A stretch of DNA of 64,000 nucleotides from Terrimonas sp. (GCF_003075435.1 NZ_QCZJ01000023.1:1-64000); one strand, 5' to 3'; positions 45,046-55,401 are shown, counted from the stretch's first letter. Program-made: numbers and translations. Notes: generated by a model not told the origin, from the sequence alone.

Positions 45046-47412
45046 ATGATAAAGAACTATTTAAAAACTACATGGCGTAATCTTACAGCAAACAAGCTTT
45101 CTGCTATTATTAATATCGGAGGTCTTGCTGTTGGTATGACCGCCAGTTTTTTGCTGATACTATATGTGTATAATGAGTTTAGTTATGATAGGTTTAATAA
45201 GAACAGCGATCGTTTATTTCTTGTATTTAAGAATTTGCCTGATAATGGTGAAGTTAAAACCAATCCTGTTACTCCCGCACCATTAGCGGACGTATTGAAG
45301 AATAGTTTTCCTGGGATTGAAAATGTTGCACGGGTAAGCTATCCTGCCAAAAATTTATTATGTTACGATGATAAAAGAATTAAATTCTCCATAGTTTCCG
45401 CTGAACAGGATTTGTTAAAAATGTTCAGTTTTGATTTTGTTCAGGGAGATTATAAAACTGCTTTATCCGATCCGTCGGATATTATTCTCACCCAGTCAAC
45501 AGCAAATGCCATTTTTGGAAATGCCGATCCCATAGGCAAAATAATAAAATACAAGAATCAATATCCCCTTACTGTTAAAGCTGTTATTAAAGATAATCCT
45601 GTAAACTCAAGCCTTTCTTTTCAGGCAATAACCACATGGGATTTTTATATGAATCAGGAGCCGTGGAGGAAAGATGCAGGCTGGTCAATGTTTGATTATT
45701 CAAGTTACGTGTTGTTGAAAAAGGGGGTTAAACTGTCAGACCTTAATGCCGGGATAAAAAAAATAATTGCAAAATATAATCCCGAAGATAGTAAAATCGA
45801 GCTTTTTCTTTATCCTCTTACGAAGCTTCATTTGTATAACGAATTTAAAAATGGAGTTAATGTCGGAGGAAGAATTGAATACGTTCGTTTGTTTTTAGTA
45901 TTGGCAATTTTGATTTTAATAATAGCGTGTGTAAATTTTATGAATCTTTCCACAGCGCTTTCTGAAAAAAAGATCAGGGAAGTTGGTATTCATAAAACAA
46001 TGGGAGCTACGAGAGCCGTTATTATGAAAAATTTTCTTGGAACAGCAATACTAACTTCCTTTATAGCTTTAATTATAGCACTTGTTTTAATATTCCTGCT
46101 TCTTCCGGTGTTTAATAGTATACTTGGCATTCAACTGATTTTGCCATACAAAGATTTTTTTGCCTGGCTATCAGTTTTAGCTATAGCTTTCATTACCGCA
46201 TTATTAGCTGGCAGTTATCCTGCTGTTTTCTTTTCATCTTTTAAACCAATCAGAGCCTTAAAAGGCTTAACCAATCCTGCAGGGTCGATGGTAAAAACAA
46301 GGCAGGCTCTGGTGGTACTTCAATTTATATTTGCCGTTTGTTTAATTATTTCCAGTATTGTAATATACCGGCAGGTCAACTATATAAAAAACCGTCCTTT
46401 AGGGTATAATATTAATAGTTTAATAGAGATGCCCACAAATGAAAAACTATCTTCTTCATTTGAACTTTTTAGAGAAGAAGCAATAAAGAAGGGAGCTATT
46501 TCAGATGCTGCAATAAGTTCAATTTCGATTACAGGATATGGGCCTAGTTCCTGGGGTCTTATATGGCCTGATCAGTTGCCGGGGCAAGATAAAATAGCCA
46601 TTGATTGTATTGGTACAACTTATCATTTTATTGATACGTACGGATTGACCATTGTTGAAGGCAGAGACTTTGAAACAGGTAGACCCGCCGACTCCGGCGC
46701 AGTAATATTGAATGAAGCTGCGGTTAAATTAATGCGATTAAAAAAGCCTGTGGGTACAGAGATAACATGGCAGAATGAAAAAAGAATTATTATTGGCGTC
46801 ATAAAAAATTTCGTGTGGGGATCTCCATATGAATCCTCCAAACCACTTATTATAGGCTTTGTAAAAGACTGGGTGGGAAATGTAGGTATCAGATTAAATC
46901 CTGCAAAGCCAGCTTTACAAAGCTTAAGTGTATTACAATCTATTCATGCAAAATACAATCCCGACTATCCATTCGAATATACTTTCACTGATGAAAGTTT
47001 TAGAAAAAAACTTATAGATGAAAAGGTGTTAGGTATTATCTCTGCCAGTTTTACTGTTCTAACAATTTTTATTTCGTGTTTAGGTTTATTCGGATTGGCA
47101 GTTTTTTCTGCAATGCAAAGAACTAAGGAAATTGGTGTCAGAAAAATACTCGGCGCTTCTGTTGGTAGAATAACTGTGATGTTATCAATAGATTTTTTGA
47201 AACTCGTAGTTATCGCATTCCTGGTTGCTTTTCCTGTTTCATGGTGGCTTATGAATAAGTGGCTGGCTAATTTTTATTACAAAGTAAATATTGATTGGTG
47301 GATATTTTTATTAGCAGGCATCACTGTAATGCTGATTGCTTTTTTAACTATTAGTACACAGGCTATTAAAACAGCATTGGCTAATCCGGTGAAGTCATTG
47401 AGGACGGAATAA
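45046..47412 (+). CDS. ABC permease 7, SEKRAREVGVRK subgroup, AT-rich
   Basis: 788 residues beginning MIKNYLKTTWRNLTANKLS. By eye it is richer in A and T at third codon positions than its neighbours. It differs also in its control region: the spacer is only 57 bp, has neither repeat family, and carries a good Shine-Dalgarno (GAAGAGGAG, 8 nt before the ATG). The first coupling motif is changed to REVGIHKTMGAT, the second is KEIGVRKILGAS. The subgroup block TKLHLYNEFKNGVNVGGRI is present. Ends NPVKSLRTE. It may have joined the array later than the others. Confidence 0.93.
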   Translation: MIKNYLKTTWRNLTANKLSAIINIGGLAVGMTASFLLILYVYNEFSYDRFNKNSDRLFLVFKNLPDNGEVKTNPVTPAPLADVLKNSFPGIENVARVSYPAKNLLCYDDKRIKFSIVSAEQDLLKMFSFDFVQGDYKTALSDPSDIILTQSTANAIFGNADPIGKIIKYKNQYPLTVKAVIKDNPVNSSLSFQAITTWDFYMNQEPWRKDAGWSMFDYSSYVLLKKGVKLSDLNAGIKKIIAKYNPEDSKIELFLYPLTKLHLYNEFKNGVNVGGRIEYVRLFLVLAILILIIACVNFMNLSTALSEKKIREVGIHKTMGATRAVIMKNFLGTAILTSFIALIIALVLIFLLLPVFNSILGIQLILPYKDFFAWLSVLAIAFITALLAGSYPAVFFSSFKPIRALKGLTNPAGSMVKTRQALVVLQFIFAVCLIISSIVIYRQVNYIKNRPLGYNINSLIEMPTNEKLSSSFELFREEAIKKGAISDAAISSISITGYGPSSWGLIWPDQLPGQDKIAIDCIGTTYHFIDTYGLTIVEGRDFETGRPADSGAVILNEAAVKLMRLKKPVGTEITWQNEKRIIIGVIKNFVWGSPYESSKPLIIGFVKDWVGNVGIRLNPAKPALQSLSVLQSIHAKYNPDYPFEYTFTDESFRKKLIDEKVLGIISASFTVLTIFISCLGLFGLAVFSAMQRTKEIGVRKILGASVGRITVMLSIDFLKLVVIAFLVAFPVSWWLMNKWLANFYYKVNIDWWIFLLAGITVMLIAFLTISTQAIKTALANPVKSLRTE

Positions 47413-47428
47413 GCCCTTACCCCCGGTA

Positions 47429-47449
47429 CCTCTCCACGCGGTGAAGAGG
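47429..47449. repeat. Post-stop GC-rich hairpin after permease 7
   Basis: CCTCTCCAC / GTGAAGAGG around GCG, one mismatch, 16 bp after the stop and preceded by CCCCCGG. Confidence 0.65.
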
Positions 47450-47609
47450 GGTGCCTAAGCTCAATGAATGTTGATGAGTTTGTAGGTGGGGCGCTCGTGA
47501 GGGTAAAAATGATAATTGTGCGGGAAGGTGAAAATTCGGAAGTGCTTGTTGGGATTTATTATATAGATGATGTGGTAGTGATATGGTTTGGAAATATTCT
47601 GTAGCACCG

Positions 47610-47636
47610 CTCCCTCGCCTTTGCAAGGAGAGGGAG
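47610..47636. repeat. Second hairpin in the spacer before permease 8
   Basis: CTCCCTCGCCTT / AAGGAGAGGGAG around TGC, one mismatch. This 310-bp spacer is the longest in the array. Besides the two hairpins and the AGCTGATAGC copy I see no gene in it. Confidence 0.6.
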
Positions 47637-47681
47637 GAGGGGGGTGAGGCTGAGAATTTGAAAGTAGATAAATGTAAACAA

Positions 47682-47710
47682 CCGCTGATGACTGAAAGCT
47701 TACAGCTCAA
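47682..47710. repeat. AGCTGATAGC repeat, copy upstream of permease 8
   Basis: CCGCTGATGACTGAAAGC, then TTACAGCTCAA, followed by ACCAAATCTCAAATG at the start codon. Confidence 0.55.
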
Positions 47711-47722
47711 ACCAAATCTCAA

Positions 47723-50095
47723 ATGATAAAGAATTATTTAAAAACAGCGTGGCGAAACCTGATTAGGAGCAAGTTCTATAGTGGCGTTAACATTGTTGGT
47801 CTCGGAATAGGGCTTGCTGTAGGCATAATGATTTTATTATGGGTGCAGGATGAATTAAGCTATGACAAGTTTCATAAAAATGCTAATGAGATATACAGGA
47901 TTAACGCGCACATAGGCAAGGGTGCTGATGAACAGGTATGGGGTAATGTACCTGCACCATTGGCAATGTACTGTAGTCAGTCAATACCCGAAGTAGTGAA
48001 TGCCCTGAGGATAAAGCCACGGTGGGAAACGATGACCTTTAAACTAAACGGCAAGAATATTTCAGAAACCAATAATGCTTTTGTTGACTCTAATTTCTTT
48101 TCCTTTTTTGATTTTCAGTTAATAAAAGGAAACAAGGAAAATCTCTTTAAAGAGATTAACGCTGTTGTTCTTACCGCTACAACGGCCAATAAATATTTTG
48201 GAAAAGATGAGCCTGTTGGCAAAGTATTAACTGCAGATAATGTTAATTATATTGTTACAGGAGTAATGGCAGACTTTCCTGAAAATTCAAGCATCAGGTA
48301 TGGCATGCTTTTCCCGATGAGCTTTTATGCCAAACAATTTACTAATGATGGTGGCAACGGCGATTGGAAAACAATAGATGAAGACCTGGGTAATTTTCAT
48401 TATTATGTTTTTATTCAGGCGCGGAAGAAAGCCTCATTATCTGCAATAGAAAAAAAGATCACTGATACGTATTGGAAACATCGCCCTAACGATAGTCCTG
48501 ATGGCGCCTTTTATACATTGCAATCTTTGCCTTCTCTGCACCTTGTTGCTGCAGATGGTAATAACGGGGCCTTGCAAACGGTACGCATATTTCTGATCGT
48601 ATCCATTCTTATACTGATCATAGCCTGTATTAATTATGTGAATTTGTCTACCGCACGTTCATTGCTCAGGTCAAGGGAAGTAAGCATACGGAAAATCATT
48701 GGTGCAGAAAGGTTACAGTTATTTTTCCAGTTTATTGCAGAATCAGTTTTGCTTTTTGCTATTGCATCAATACTGGCATTTGCTATTATTTATCTTACGC
48801 TTCCCCTATATAATGATATTTCGGGCAAGAAAATCGTTTTTTCGTTCAGCAATCAGCATATATGGCTAACGGTTACAGCAGCTATCGCAGGATCGTTAAT
48901 ACTTGCAAGCATTTACCCGGCGCTTTTATTGTCTTCGTTTAAACCGATAGAAATGTTGAAAGGAAAATTTTCGATAGGAGTGGGTAGTGCCGGGTTTAGA
49001 AAGATATTGGTAGTTGTGCAGTTTGTGTTTTCTGCTATTCTTATTATCAGCACAATTATTATCGCCAAACAGCTAAGATATATGAGAGAAAAGGATATTG
49101 GCTATGATAAGGAATATGTTTTTACATTTAATGTTACAGGCGAAATACATAATCATTACCAGGCTTTTCGAAATGAATTATTGAAGCAGCCAGGCGTTAG
49201 AGGTGTGGCATCTTCAAACAGTATTGTGGGCGTTAATGCTACTACCGGCGATACGGATTGGGAAGGCAAAGATCCGAACAGAATGTTCCTTATTCATCCT
49301 ATGGCGATTGATGAAAACCTGATAGGCCTTTTAAAAATGCAATTAACAGCAGGAACAAGTTTTACAGGATCAAAAGCAGATTCGGCATATGTTATTCTTA
49401 ATGAGACGGCGGTTAAAAATACAGGTATTAAAGACCCTGTAGGTAAACCTTTTACCGTTTGGCAAACAAAGGGTACAATAATAGGTGTAGTAAAAGATTT
49501 TAATTATGCTTCATTAAAGCAGTCCATAGAACCGATGGTGTTTTACTACAGCCCTGCTAACTGGAAGATTTATGTTAAAACAACCGCTAAAGACGCGGCA
49601 AAGTCTATAGCTGCAACTGAAAAAATATGGAAGCAATACAGCGCTGCTTTTCCTTTTAGTTATTCATTTATTGATGAAGAGTTTAATAATATGTATAAAT
49701 CGGAGCAACGCACCGGAAAATTGTTTACCATTTTTGGCGTAATAGCTATTCTTATTTCATGTTTAGGTCTGTTTGGACTTGCGGCATATACTGCCCAGGT
49801 AAGAGTAAAAGAGATGGGCATCAGAAAAGTATTGGGCGCATCTGTATTGAGCATACTGCACCTGATGACAAAAGATTTTTTATTGCTTGTTTTTATTGCA
49901 TTGGTTATTGCAATACCCGTTTCGTGGGTTGCCACTCACCAATGGCTACAAAATTTCGCGTATCGTACTGATGTTGGCTGGTGGGTGTTCTTGTTGTCAG
50001 GGTTGTTATTGCTGTTTATTGCTTTGCTAACGGTTACTTTTCAAACGATAAGAGCGGCGCTGGCTAACCCGGTGAAGAGTTTGAGGACGGAGTGA
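47723..50095 (+). CDS. ABC permease 8
   Basis: 790 residues beginning MIKNYLKTAWRNLIRSKFY. Markers: first coupling motif REVSIRKIIGAE, loop SIYPALLLSSFKPIEMLKG (Ser instead of Gly at its start), C-terminal entry SCLGLFGLAAYTAQVR, second coupling motif KEMGIRKVLGAS. Both differ from the KE(I/V)G form, which suggests that this copy contacts the ATPase a little differently (inference). It lacks the KWxLYS block and instead has LQSLPSLHLVAADGNNG. The end is NPVKSLRTE. Intact reading frame. Start context CAAATCTCAAATG is the array's common leader. Confidence 0.93.
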   Translation: MIKNYLKTAWRNLIRSKFYSGVNIVGLGIGLAVGIMILLWVQDELSYDKFHKNANEIYRINAHIGKGADEQVWGNVPAPLAMYCSQSIPEVVNALRIKPRWETMTFKLNGKNISETNNAFVDSNFFSFFDFQLIKGNKENLFKEINAVVLTATTANKYFGKDEPVGKVLTADNVNYIVTGVMADFPENSSIRYGMLFPMSFYAKQFTNDGGNGDWKTIDEDLGNFHYYVFIQARKKASLSAIEKKITDTYWKHRPNDSPDGAFYTLQSLPSLHLVAADGNNGALQTVRIFLIVSILILIIACINYVNLSTARSLLRSREVSIRKIIGAERLQLFFQFIAESVLLFAIASILAFAIIYLTLPLYNDISGKKIVFSFSNQHIWLTVTAAIAGSLILASIYPALLLSSFKPIEMLKGKFSIGVGSAGFRKILVVVQFVFSAILIISTIIIAKQLRYMREKDIGYDKEYVFTFNVTGEIHNHYQAFRNELLKQPGVRGVASSNSIVGVNATTGDTDWEGKDPNRMFLIHPMAIDENLIGLLKMQLTAGTSFTGSKADSAYVILNETAVKNTGIKDPVGKPFTVWQTKGTIIGVVKDFNYASLKQSIEPMVFYYSPANWKIYVKTTAKDAAKSIAATEKIWKQYSAAFPFSYSFIDEEFNNMYKSEQRTGKLFTIFGVIAILISCLGLFGLAAYTAQVRVKEMGIRKVLGASVLSILHLMTKDFLLLVFIALVIAIPVSWVATHQWLQNFAYRTDVGWWVFLLSGLLLLFIALLTVTFQTIRAALANPVKSLRTE

Positions 50096-50107
50096 CCTAC
50101 CCCCGGT

Positions 50108-50140
50108 CCTCTCCATTCCGAAGGTTTCGGGAGAGAGGGG
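50108..50140. repeat. Post-stop GC-rich hairpin after permease 8
   Basis: CCTCTCC...GGAGAGAGG with an inner CCGAAGGTTTCGG stem, 12 bp after the stop, preceded by CCCCCGG and followed by AGCCTAAAC. Confidence 0.6.
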
Positions 50141-50157
50141 AGCCTAAACTTTTATTA

Positions 50158-50206
50158 ACGCTGATAGCTGACGGCTGAAAGTTCACAGCCCATAGCTCAC
50201 AGCTCA
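50158..50206. repeat. AGCTGATAGC repeat, copy upstream of permease 9
   Basis: ACGCTGATAGCTGACGGCTG, then CACAGCCCATAGCTCACAGC. Ends about 11 bp before ATG 50218. Confidence 0.65.
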
Positions 50207-50217
50207 AATCCATAATT

Positions 50218-52587
50218 ATGTTTAGAAATTATTTAAAAACTGCATGGAGGAATATAACCCGGACTATTGGTTACAGTACCTTAAATGTTGCAGGTCTTGC
50301 CATCGGAATGGCAGTTGCATTAATGATCGGACTTTGGGTATATGATCAATATTCCTTTGATAGATTTTTACCAGGACATCAATCTGTATATCGTGTACAG
50401 CGCAACTATAATAGTAACGGTGATACACTTACTTTTCAAACAACATCATTAAAGCTTGCAGAAGCTTTGCATACACAAATTCCTGAAATAGAATATGTGG
50501 CTGAAAGTGACTGGACCGGTAATCATGGTTTGATTGCCGGGGATAAAAAATTATATGTGAGCGGAGCAATAGCCGGCCCGGATATCTTTAAGATTTTTCA
50601 ATATTCTTTTATTGAGGGTAATGCTGATAATGCGTTTAAAGATCCCTATTCAATTGTGCTCACAGCATCATTGGCAAGATCACTTTTTGGCAATGCAGAT
50701 GCAATGAATAAAACTGTTCGTTTTGATAATGCAAACGATCTTAAAATAACCGGTATCATCAATGATGTGCCTGCTAATGCAACTTTCAGTTTTAATTATA
50801 TAGTGCCAAGCACCTATGTTTATGCTATTAACCCACAAATAAAGACAGACGGCTTAAGCAGTTTCAGCAATAATAACCGGCAAATATTTGTAAAGCTGAG
50901 ACCAGGTGTAAATTATGCGCAGGTTGCACCTAAGATCAGGAATATTGAGCATACTGAGGAAGGCAATACAAATGCCATGAATTCTTATATCACCCTGCAG
51001 CCCATGGAGCGCTGGCATTTGTATTCAAACTATATAAATGGTAAAGACACTCCGGGTTTTCTTGCTTATGTAAAAATGTTTTCAATCATTGGGCTGCTGG
51101 TATTGATTATTGCCTGTATCAACTTTGTCAATCTCACTACTGCACGTTCAGAAAAAAGAGCAAAAGAAGTTGCTGTCAGAAAAGCGATCGGTTCACAAAA
51201 AAGGGATCTTGTTATACAATTTTTAATGGAAGCATTCCTGCTTACAGCCATTGCTTTTGTTTTCGCAATAGCCATTGCATGGATATCATTGCCTGCTTTT
51301 AATACATTAACATCAGGGAACATTGTCATGCCATTCGGAAATATATATTTCTGGGTGATAATGTTGGGGTGTTTACTGTTAACCGCTTTACTCGCAGGCA
51401 GCAGACCTGCTTTTTATCTTTCATCATTTAACCCGGTAACAGTACTAAAAGGAACAATACAGTCAGGCAAATCTTCTTTGTCAAGAAAGGTGTTGGTGAT
51501 AATACAATTCAGTTGTTCCATAGCTTTAATTGTAAGTACGGTGATCATTTACCAGCAAATACAATATGCTAAAACAAGACCTACCGGCTTTAACTTAAAC
51601 AGGTTAATGGCGACTAATATGAACGATGACCTGGATAAGCATTTCACTGCTTTAAAAAATGAAGTGCTGCAGAAAGGGATCGTATCTGCAATGACAACAG
51701 CAACAAGCCCGGCAACTAATGTTTGGTGGCATTCGGATGTTGAGCAATGGCCGGGGAAAAATCCCGGTGAAACGGTTGAGATGGGCACTATCATTGTATC
51801 TGGAGATTATTTTAAAACAGTGGGAATGGATATGAGCGAAGGAAGAAATTTCTCCCATGCTAATGATAGTACAAGTGTAATATTTAATGAAGCAGCTATA
51901 AAAAGAATGCGTATAAAAAACCCGGTTGGACAAAAGATCAACTGGCAGGGGCACCAGCTTACCATTGCCGGGGTTGTGCAGGATGCATTAATGGTATCGC
52001 CATTCAGCGCTGCCGAGCCAACTATGTTTTTATGTAATGCGTTGCCGCAGGGTAATTTATTATACAGGCTTGCCCCCGGTATACAAACACAGGATGCTAT
52101 TGCCCGGCTTACTGCTATTTTTAACAAGTATGATCCGGCATATCCCTACAATTATTCTTTTGCAGATGAGCAATATGCACAAAAATTTAAGCTTGAAATG
52201 CTGATAGGTAAATTGGCAGGTTTATTTGCTGTACTCGCTATTTTCATTTCCTGCCTGGGCTTGTTTGGTCTGGCAGCATACGTTGCTGAACAACGTACCA
52301 AAGAAATTGGTATCCGCAAAGTATTAGGCGCATCTATACAACAGCTATGGCTATTATTATCAAAAGATTTTATTGTATTGGTTTTAATAAGTTGTTTGAT
52401 AGCAGCACCCATATCGTTTTACTTTTTGCATAACTGGTTGCAGCATTATGATTATCGCATCAATATTGGCGCAGGCGTTTTTGTAGCGGGTGGGCTTATG
52501 TCTTTAATTATAACAATGCTTACTGTTAGCTTCCAGGCTATAAAAGCGGCAATAGCTAACCCGGTAAAGAGCCTAAGAACGGAGTAA
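50218..52587 (+). CDS. ABC permease 9, SEKRAREVGVRK subgroup
   Basis: 789 residues beginning MFRNYLKTAWRNITRTIGY. The subgroup block is MERWHLYSNYINGKDTPGFL. The first coupling motif is SEKRAKEVAVRKAIGSQ and the second [12 protein letters not shown]. The loop reads GSRPAFYLSSFNPVTVLKG: Arg replaces the otherwise invariant Tyr. Periplasmic domain 2 contains SEGRNFSHANDSTSVIFN. The end is NPVKSLRTE. TM1 (IGMAVALMIGLWVYDQYSF) is nearly the same as that of permease 3 and of the partial permease 14, which supports one subgroup spread across the array. Confidence 0.93.
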   Translation: MFRNYLKTAWRNITRTIGYSTLNVAGLAIGMAVALMIGLWVYDQYSFDRFLPGHQSVYRVQRNYNSNGDTLTFQTTSLKLAEALHTQIPEIEYVAESDWTGNHGLIAGDKKLYVSGAIAGPDIFKIFQYSFIEGNADNAFKDPYSIVLTASLARSLFGNADAMNKTVRFDNANDLKITGIINDVPANATFSFNYIVPSTYVYAINPQIKTDGLSSFSNNNRQIFVKLRPGVNYAQVAPKIRNIEHTEEGNTNAMNSYITLQPMERWHLYSNYINGKDTPGFLAYVKMFSIIGLLVLIIACINFVNLTTARSEKRAKEVAVRKAIGSQKRDLVIQFLMEAFLLTAIAFVFAIAIAWISLPAFNTLTSGNIVMPFGNIYFWVIMLGCLLLTALLAGSRPAFYLSSFNPVTVLKGTIQSGKSSLSRKVLVIIQFSCSIALIVSTVIIYQQIQYAKTRPTGFNLNRLMATNMNDDLDKHFTALKNEVLQKGIVSAMTTATSPATNVWWHSDVEQWPGKNPGETVEMGTIIVSGDYFKTVGMDMSEGRNFSHANDSTSVIFNEAAIKRMRIKNPVGQKINWQGHQLTIAGVVQDALMVSPFSAAEPTMFLCNALPQGNLLYRLAPGIQTQDAIARLTAIFNKYDPAYPYNYSFADEQYAQKFKLEMLIGKLAGLFAVLAIFISCLGLFGLAAYVAEQRTKEIGIRKVLGASIQQLWLLLSKDFIVLVLISCLIAAPISFYFLHNWLQHYDYRINIGAGVFVAGGLMSLIITMLTVSFQAIKAAIANPVKSLRTE

Positions 52588-52599
52588 CCTCACCCCCGG

Positions 52600-52624
52600 C
52601 CCCTCTCCACGGAGTGGAGAGGGG
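52600..52624. repeat. Post-stop GC-rich hairpin after permease 9
   Basis: Perfect 11-bp arms CCCCTCTCCAC / GTGGAGAGGGG around GGA, 12 bp after the stop. Near-identical to the copy after permease 5. Confidence 0.75.
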
Positions 52625-52721
52625 AGCCTAAACTCAAAGCAGTTGTGAAAATTTTAAGAGCGGGCGCTTAGGGAGGCGTGATAAGAAGTAATTGTTAAGA
52701 AAGCAAAAAGGTAAAAGATAA

Positions 52722-52762
52722 CTGATTGCTGACGGCTGATAGCTGAAACCTGATAGCTAAAT
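52722..52762. repeat. AGCTGATAGC repeat, copy upstream of permease 10
   Basis: CTGATTGCTGACGGCTGATAG, then CTGAAACCTGATAGCTAAATC, almost the same as the copy before permease 6. Followed by AAATCTCAAATG. Confidence 0.65.
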
Positions 52763-52772
52763 CAAATCTCAA

Positions 52773-55226
52773 ATGATAAAGAATTATTTCAAAACCGCAT
52801 TCAGAAGTTTAACCCGCAACAGGAGTTATACTATTATCAATATAGCAGGATTGGCTATTGGTATTGTTGTTTGTATGATGATCTTTATCATTATACAGTT
52901 TCAAACAAGCTTCGATAATTTTCATACAAAAAAAGATCGCATCTACCGGGTGATAACGGAATCCCGCCATGCAGATGGAGGAAACATTTCTTATCAAAAA
53001 AATGTTCCTTTCCCAATGCCTGAAGGACTGAAAACTGCTTTTCCGCAACTTGAACAGGTAGCACCTGTGTATGCAAGTCATAATGATGAGTTACAGGTGC
53101 TTGATGATAACGGAACACCTGTAAAAAATTTTAAAGAGCAGCGTGGGGTATTTTATACTTCACCTTCTTTTTTCAGAATGTTTGACTTCCCACTACTATC
53201 AGGGTCATACGAATCATTAAAAGATCCTGATAATGTGTTGCTCACTAAAGAGATTGCAGAAACTTATTTCGGCGACTGGAAAACTGCGATGGGCAAGACC
53301 ATTAAAATTGCGGGATATTACAGCATGGGTGCAGGCCTGTTCCAGTTTCCGGCAACAGCCTTGAAAGTCTCGGGTATTCTTGCAACCATACCGGCAAATA
53401 CTGACTTTCAGCTAAAATTAGTAATCGCTTGGGGAACAGATTTTACCGGCGATAAAAAATACGGGTTCCAGCAACCCGGATGGAATGGAACAGCGCCTGA
53501 CTTTGGATGCTATATCATGTTGCCACCAAATATTCCTGTTGGCAATTTCAATCAGCAACTAAGTGCTTATGCACAAAAGGTACAACCCGACGGTAATAAG
53601 GATAAATATATTATACAATCCGTAAGTGCGGTACATTATGATGCCGTAGCAGGAAATTACAGCAACAAAACAATCAGTCATGAACTCATTAATGTGTTAT
53701 GGCTGATCGCGTCATTCATACTCCTGGTAGCCTGTGTAAATTTTATCAATCTTTCTACAGCACAGGCTGTTAACCGGGCAAAGGAAGTTGGCGTTAGAAA
53801 AGTTTTGGGAAGTAATAAATTTCAATTACGGATACAATTTTTAGCAGAAACGTTTTTGATTGTTGCCATTGCTATAATGCTTGCAGCAGGTATTGCAGTT
53901 CTTACCGTGCCGTATGTAAATCAATTGCTGGAGCTTTCTCTTTCTTTTAACTTGCTGACTAACCCGGCAATTATTTTATTTCTTCTAATTGTAACCGTTA
54001 TTGTAACTGCACTCGCCGGCGCTTATCCTTCTGTTGTTTTATCGCGTTTCAATCCAGTTAATGCGTTAAAGAGCAAGATAAATACCGCAAAAGGAATTTC
54101 ATTAAGAAGAGGGTTGGTCGTTTTTCAATTTATTATTGCGCAGGCGCTCATCATCGGAACTTTTATAATTGTTCAGCAAATGAATTTTTTTATGAATCAG
54201 CCGCTGGGCTTTGATAAAGATGTTATTATAAATGTTCCTTTCCGCCCGGATAATACCGGCGGAAACCTGACTGATTATTTAAAACAACAGTTATTGTTAA
54301 ATGGTATGGAGGCAGTAAGCTTTAGTTCCAATACCCCGATAGAAGACGATAATAATATATTTACTGCATTCAGGTTTAACGGTGCATTAAAAGAAGCCGG
54401 TTTCCAGGCTATTACCAAATTCGCCGATAATGACTATGTGTCCACTTACAAATTACAACTCGTGGCTGGAAGAAATCTGAAACCTTCCGGGCCTACAACA
54501 GAATTTTTAGTGAATGAAACCTTCGTGAAGAGTTTAGGACTTAAAAAACCGGAAGATATATTGAACAAGGAAATAAGTATAATGGATGGTTTAATAAAAT
54601 GTCCTGTTGTTGGTGTATTGAAAGATTTTAACGACAGGTCTTTGCGCCAGGAACTGGCGCCCCTGCTCATTGCCACAAATGCTACCATGTATCGCCAGGC
54701 TTCCATAAAGCTTTCAACAGCTAATATTGCAGGTTCAATGCAATCTGTTAAGAAGATGTGGGAGAAAACATTTCCAGATTATGCCTACGAGTACAGGTTT
54801 CTTGATGATAAGATAGAAAGTTTTTACAAACAGGAAAACCAGTTGGCACAATTGTATAAAATATTTTCAGCCATTGCTATATTGCTTAGCTGTCTCGGGC
54901 TGTATGGGTTAGCCTCATTTATGGCAGTGCAGAGAATAAAAGAAGTAGGCATACGCAAGGTGCTTGGCGCTACAGCTTCAAATATTGTTTATCTTTTTTC
55001 AAAGGAGTTTATCATACTTATTGCAATTGCGTTTATAATTGCATCGCCGGTCACATGGTATTTTATGCATCGATGGTTACAGGATTACGTTTATCGCATT
55101 AATATCAGTTGGTTGTTATTTATGGCAGGCGGGTTTATTGCAATAATAATCGCTCTTGCAACAATAAGTGTGCACGCTATAAAAGCAGCTGTTGCTAACC
55201 CGGTGAAGAGTTTGAGGACGGAGTGA
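52773..55226 (+). CDS. ABC permease 10, LGLYGL subgroup
   Basis: 817 residues, the longest member, beginning MIKNYFKTAFRSLTRNRSY. Subgroup marks: IIQFQTSFDNFHTK after TM1, [47 protein letters not shown]. The extra length lies in periplasmic domain 1, where the first coupling motif (KEVGVRKVLGS) is shifted about 20 residues toward the C-terminus (insert around YYSMGAGLFQFPATALK). The loop is GAYPSVVLSRFNPVNALKS and the end NPVKSLRTE. It is most like permease 12, two genes downstream, which shares the QYQQSFDDFHQN form. Confidence 0.93.
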   Translation: MIKNYFKTAFRSLTRNRSYTIINIAGLAIGIVVCMMIFIIIQFQTSFDNFHTKKDRIYRVITESRHADGGNISYQKNVPFPMPEGLKTAFPQLEQVAPVYASHNDELQVLDDNGTPVKNFKEQRGVFYTSPSFFRMFDFPLLSGSYESLKDPDNVLLTKEIAETYFGDWKTAMGKTIKIAGYYSMGAGLFQFPATALKVSGILATIPANTDFQLKLVIAWGTDFTGDKKYGFQQPGWNGTAPDFGCYIMLPPNIPVGNFNQQLSAYAQKVQPDGNKDKYIIQSVSAVHYDAVAGNYSNKTISHELINVLWLIASFILLVACVNFINLSTAQAVNRAKEVGVRKVLGSNKFQLRIQFLAETFLIVAIAIMLAAGIAVLTVPYVNQLLELSLSFNLLTNPAIILFLLIVTVIVTALAGAYPSVVLSRFNPVNALKSKINTAKGISLRRGLVVFQFIIAQALIIGTFIIVQQMNFFMNQPLGFDKDVIINVPFRPDNTGGNLTDYLKQQLLLNGMEAVSFSSNTPIEDDNNIFTAFRFNGALKEAGFQAITKFADNDYVSTYKLQLVAGRNLKPSGPTTEFLVNETFVKSLGLKKPEDILNKEISIMDGLIKCPVVGVLKDFNDRSLRQELAPLLIATNATMYRQASIKLSTANIAGSMQSVKKMWEKTFPDYAYEYRFLDDKIESFYKQENQLAQLYKIFSAIAILLSCLGLYGLASFMAVQRIKEVGIRKVLGATASNIVYLFSKEFIILIAIAFIIASPVTWYFMHRWLQDYVYRINISWLLFMAGGFIAIIIALATISVHAIKAAVANPVKSLRTE

Positions 55227-55242
55227 CCTCACCCCTGCTCCT

Positions 55243-55263
55243 CCTCTCCACGGAGTGGAGAGG
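55243..55263. repeat. Post-stop GC-rich hairpin after permease 10
   Basis: Perfect 9-bp arms CCTCTCCAC / GTGGAGAGG around GGA, 16 bp after the stop. Past it the spacer turns into A/C-rich short repeats (ACAAACCATAAAC type, 55333-55380) instead of the AGCTGATAGC family. Confidence 0.7.
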
Positions 55264-55401
55264 GGTGCTTAAATTCAAGGCAGTTAGGAAAATGGTAAGA
55301 GATAAGAAGGTTTCAGGTTTCTGGTTACAGGTACACAAACCATAAACTACAAACCACAAACCATAAACAATAAACCAAAAATCTCAAATTTCAAATATCA
55401 A

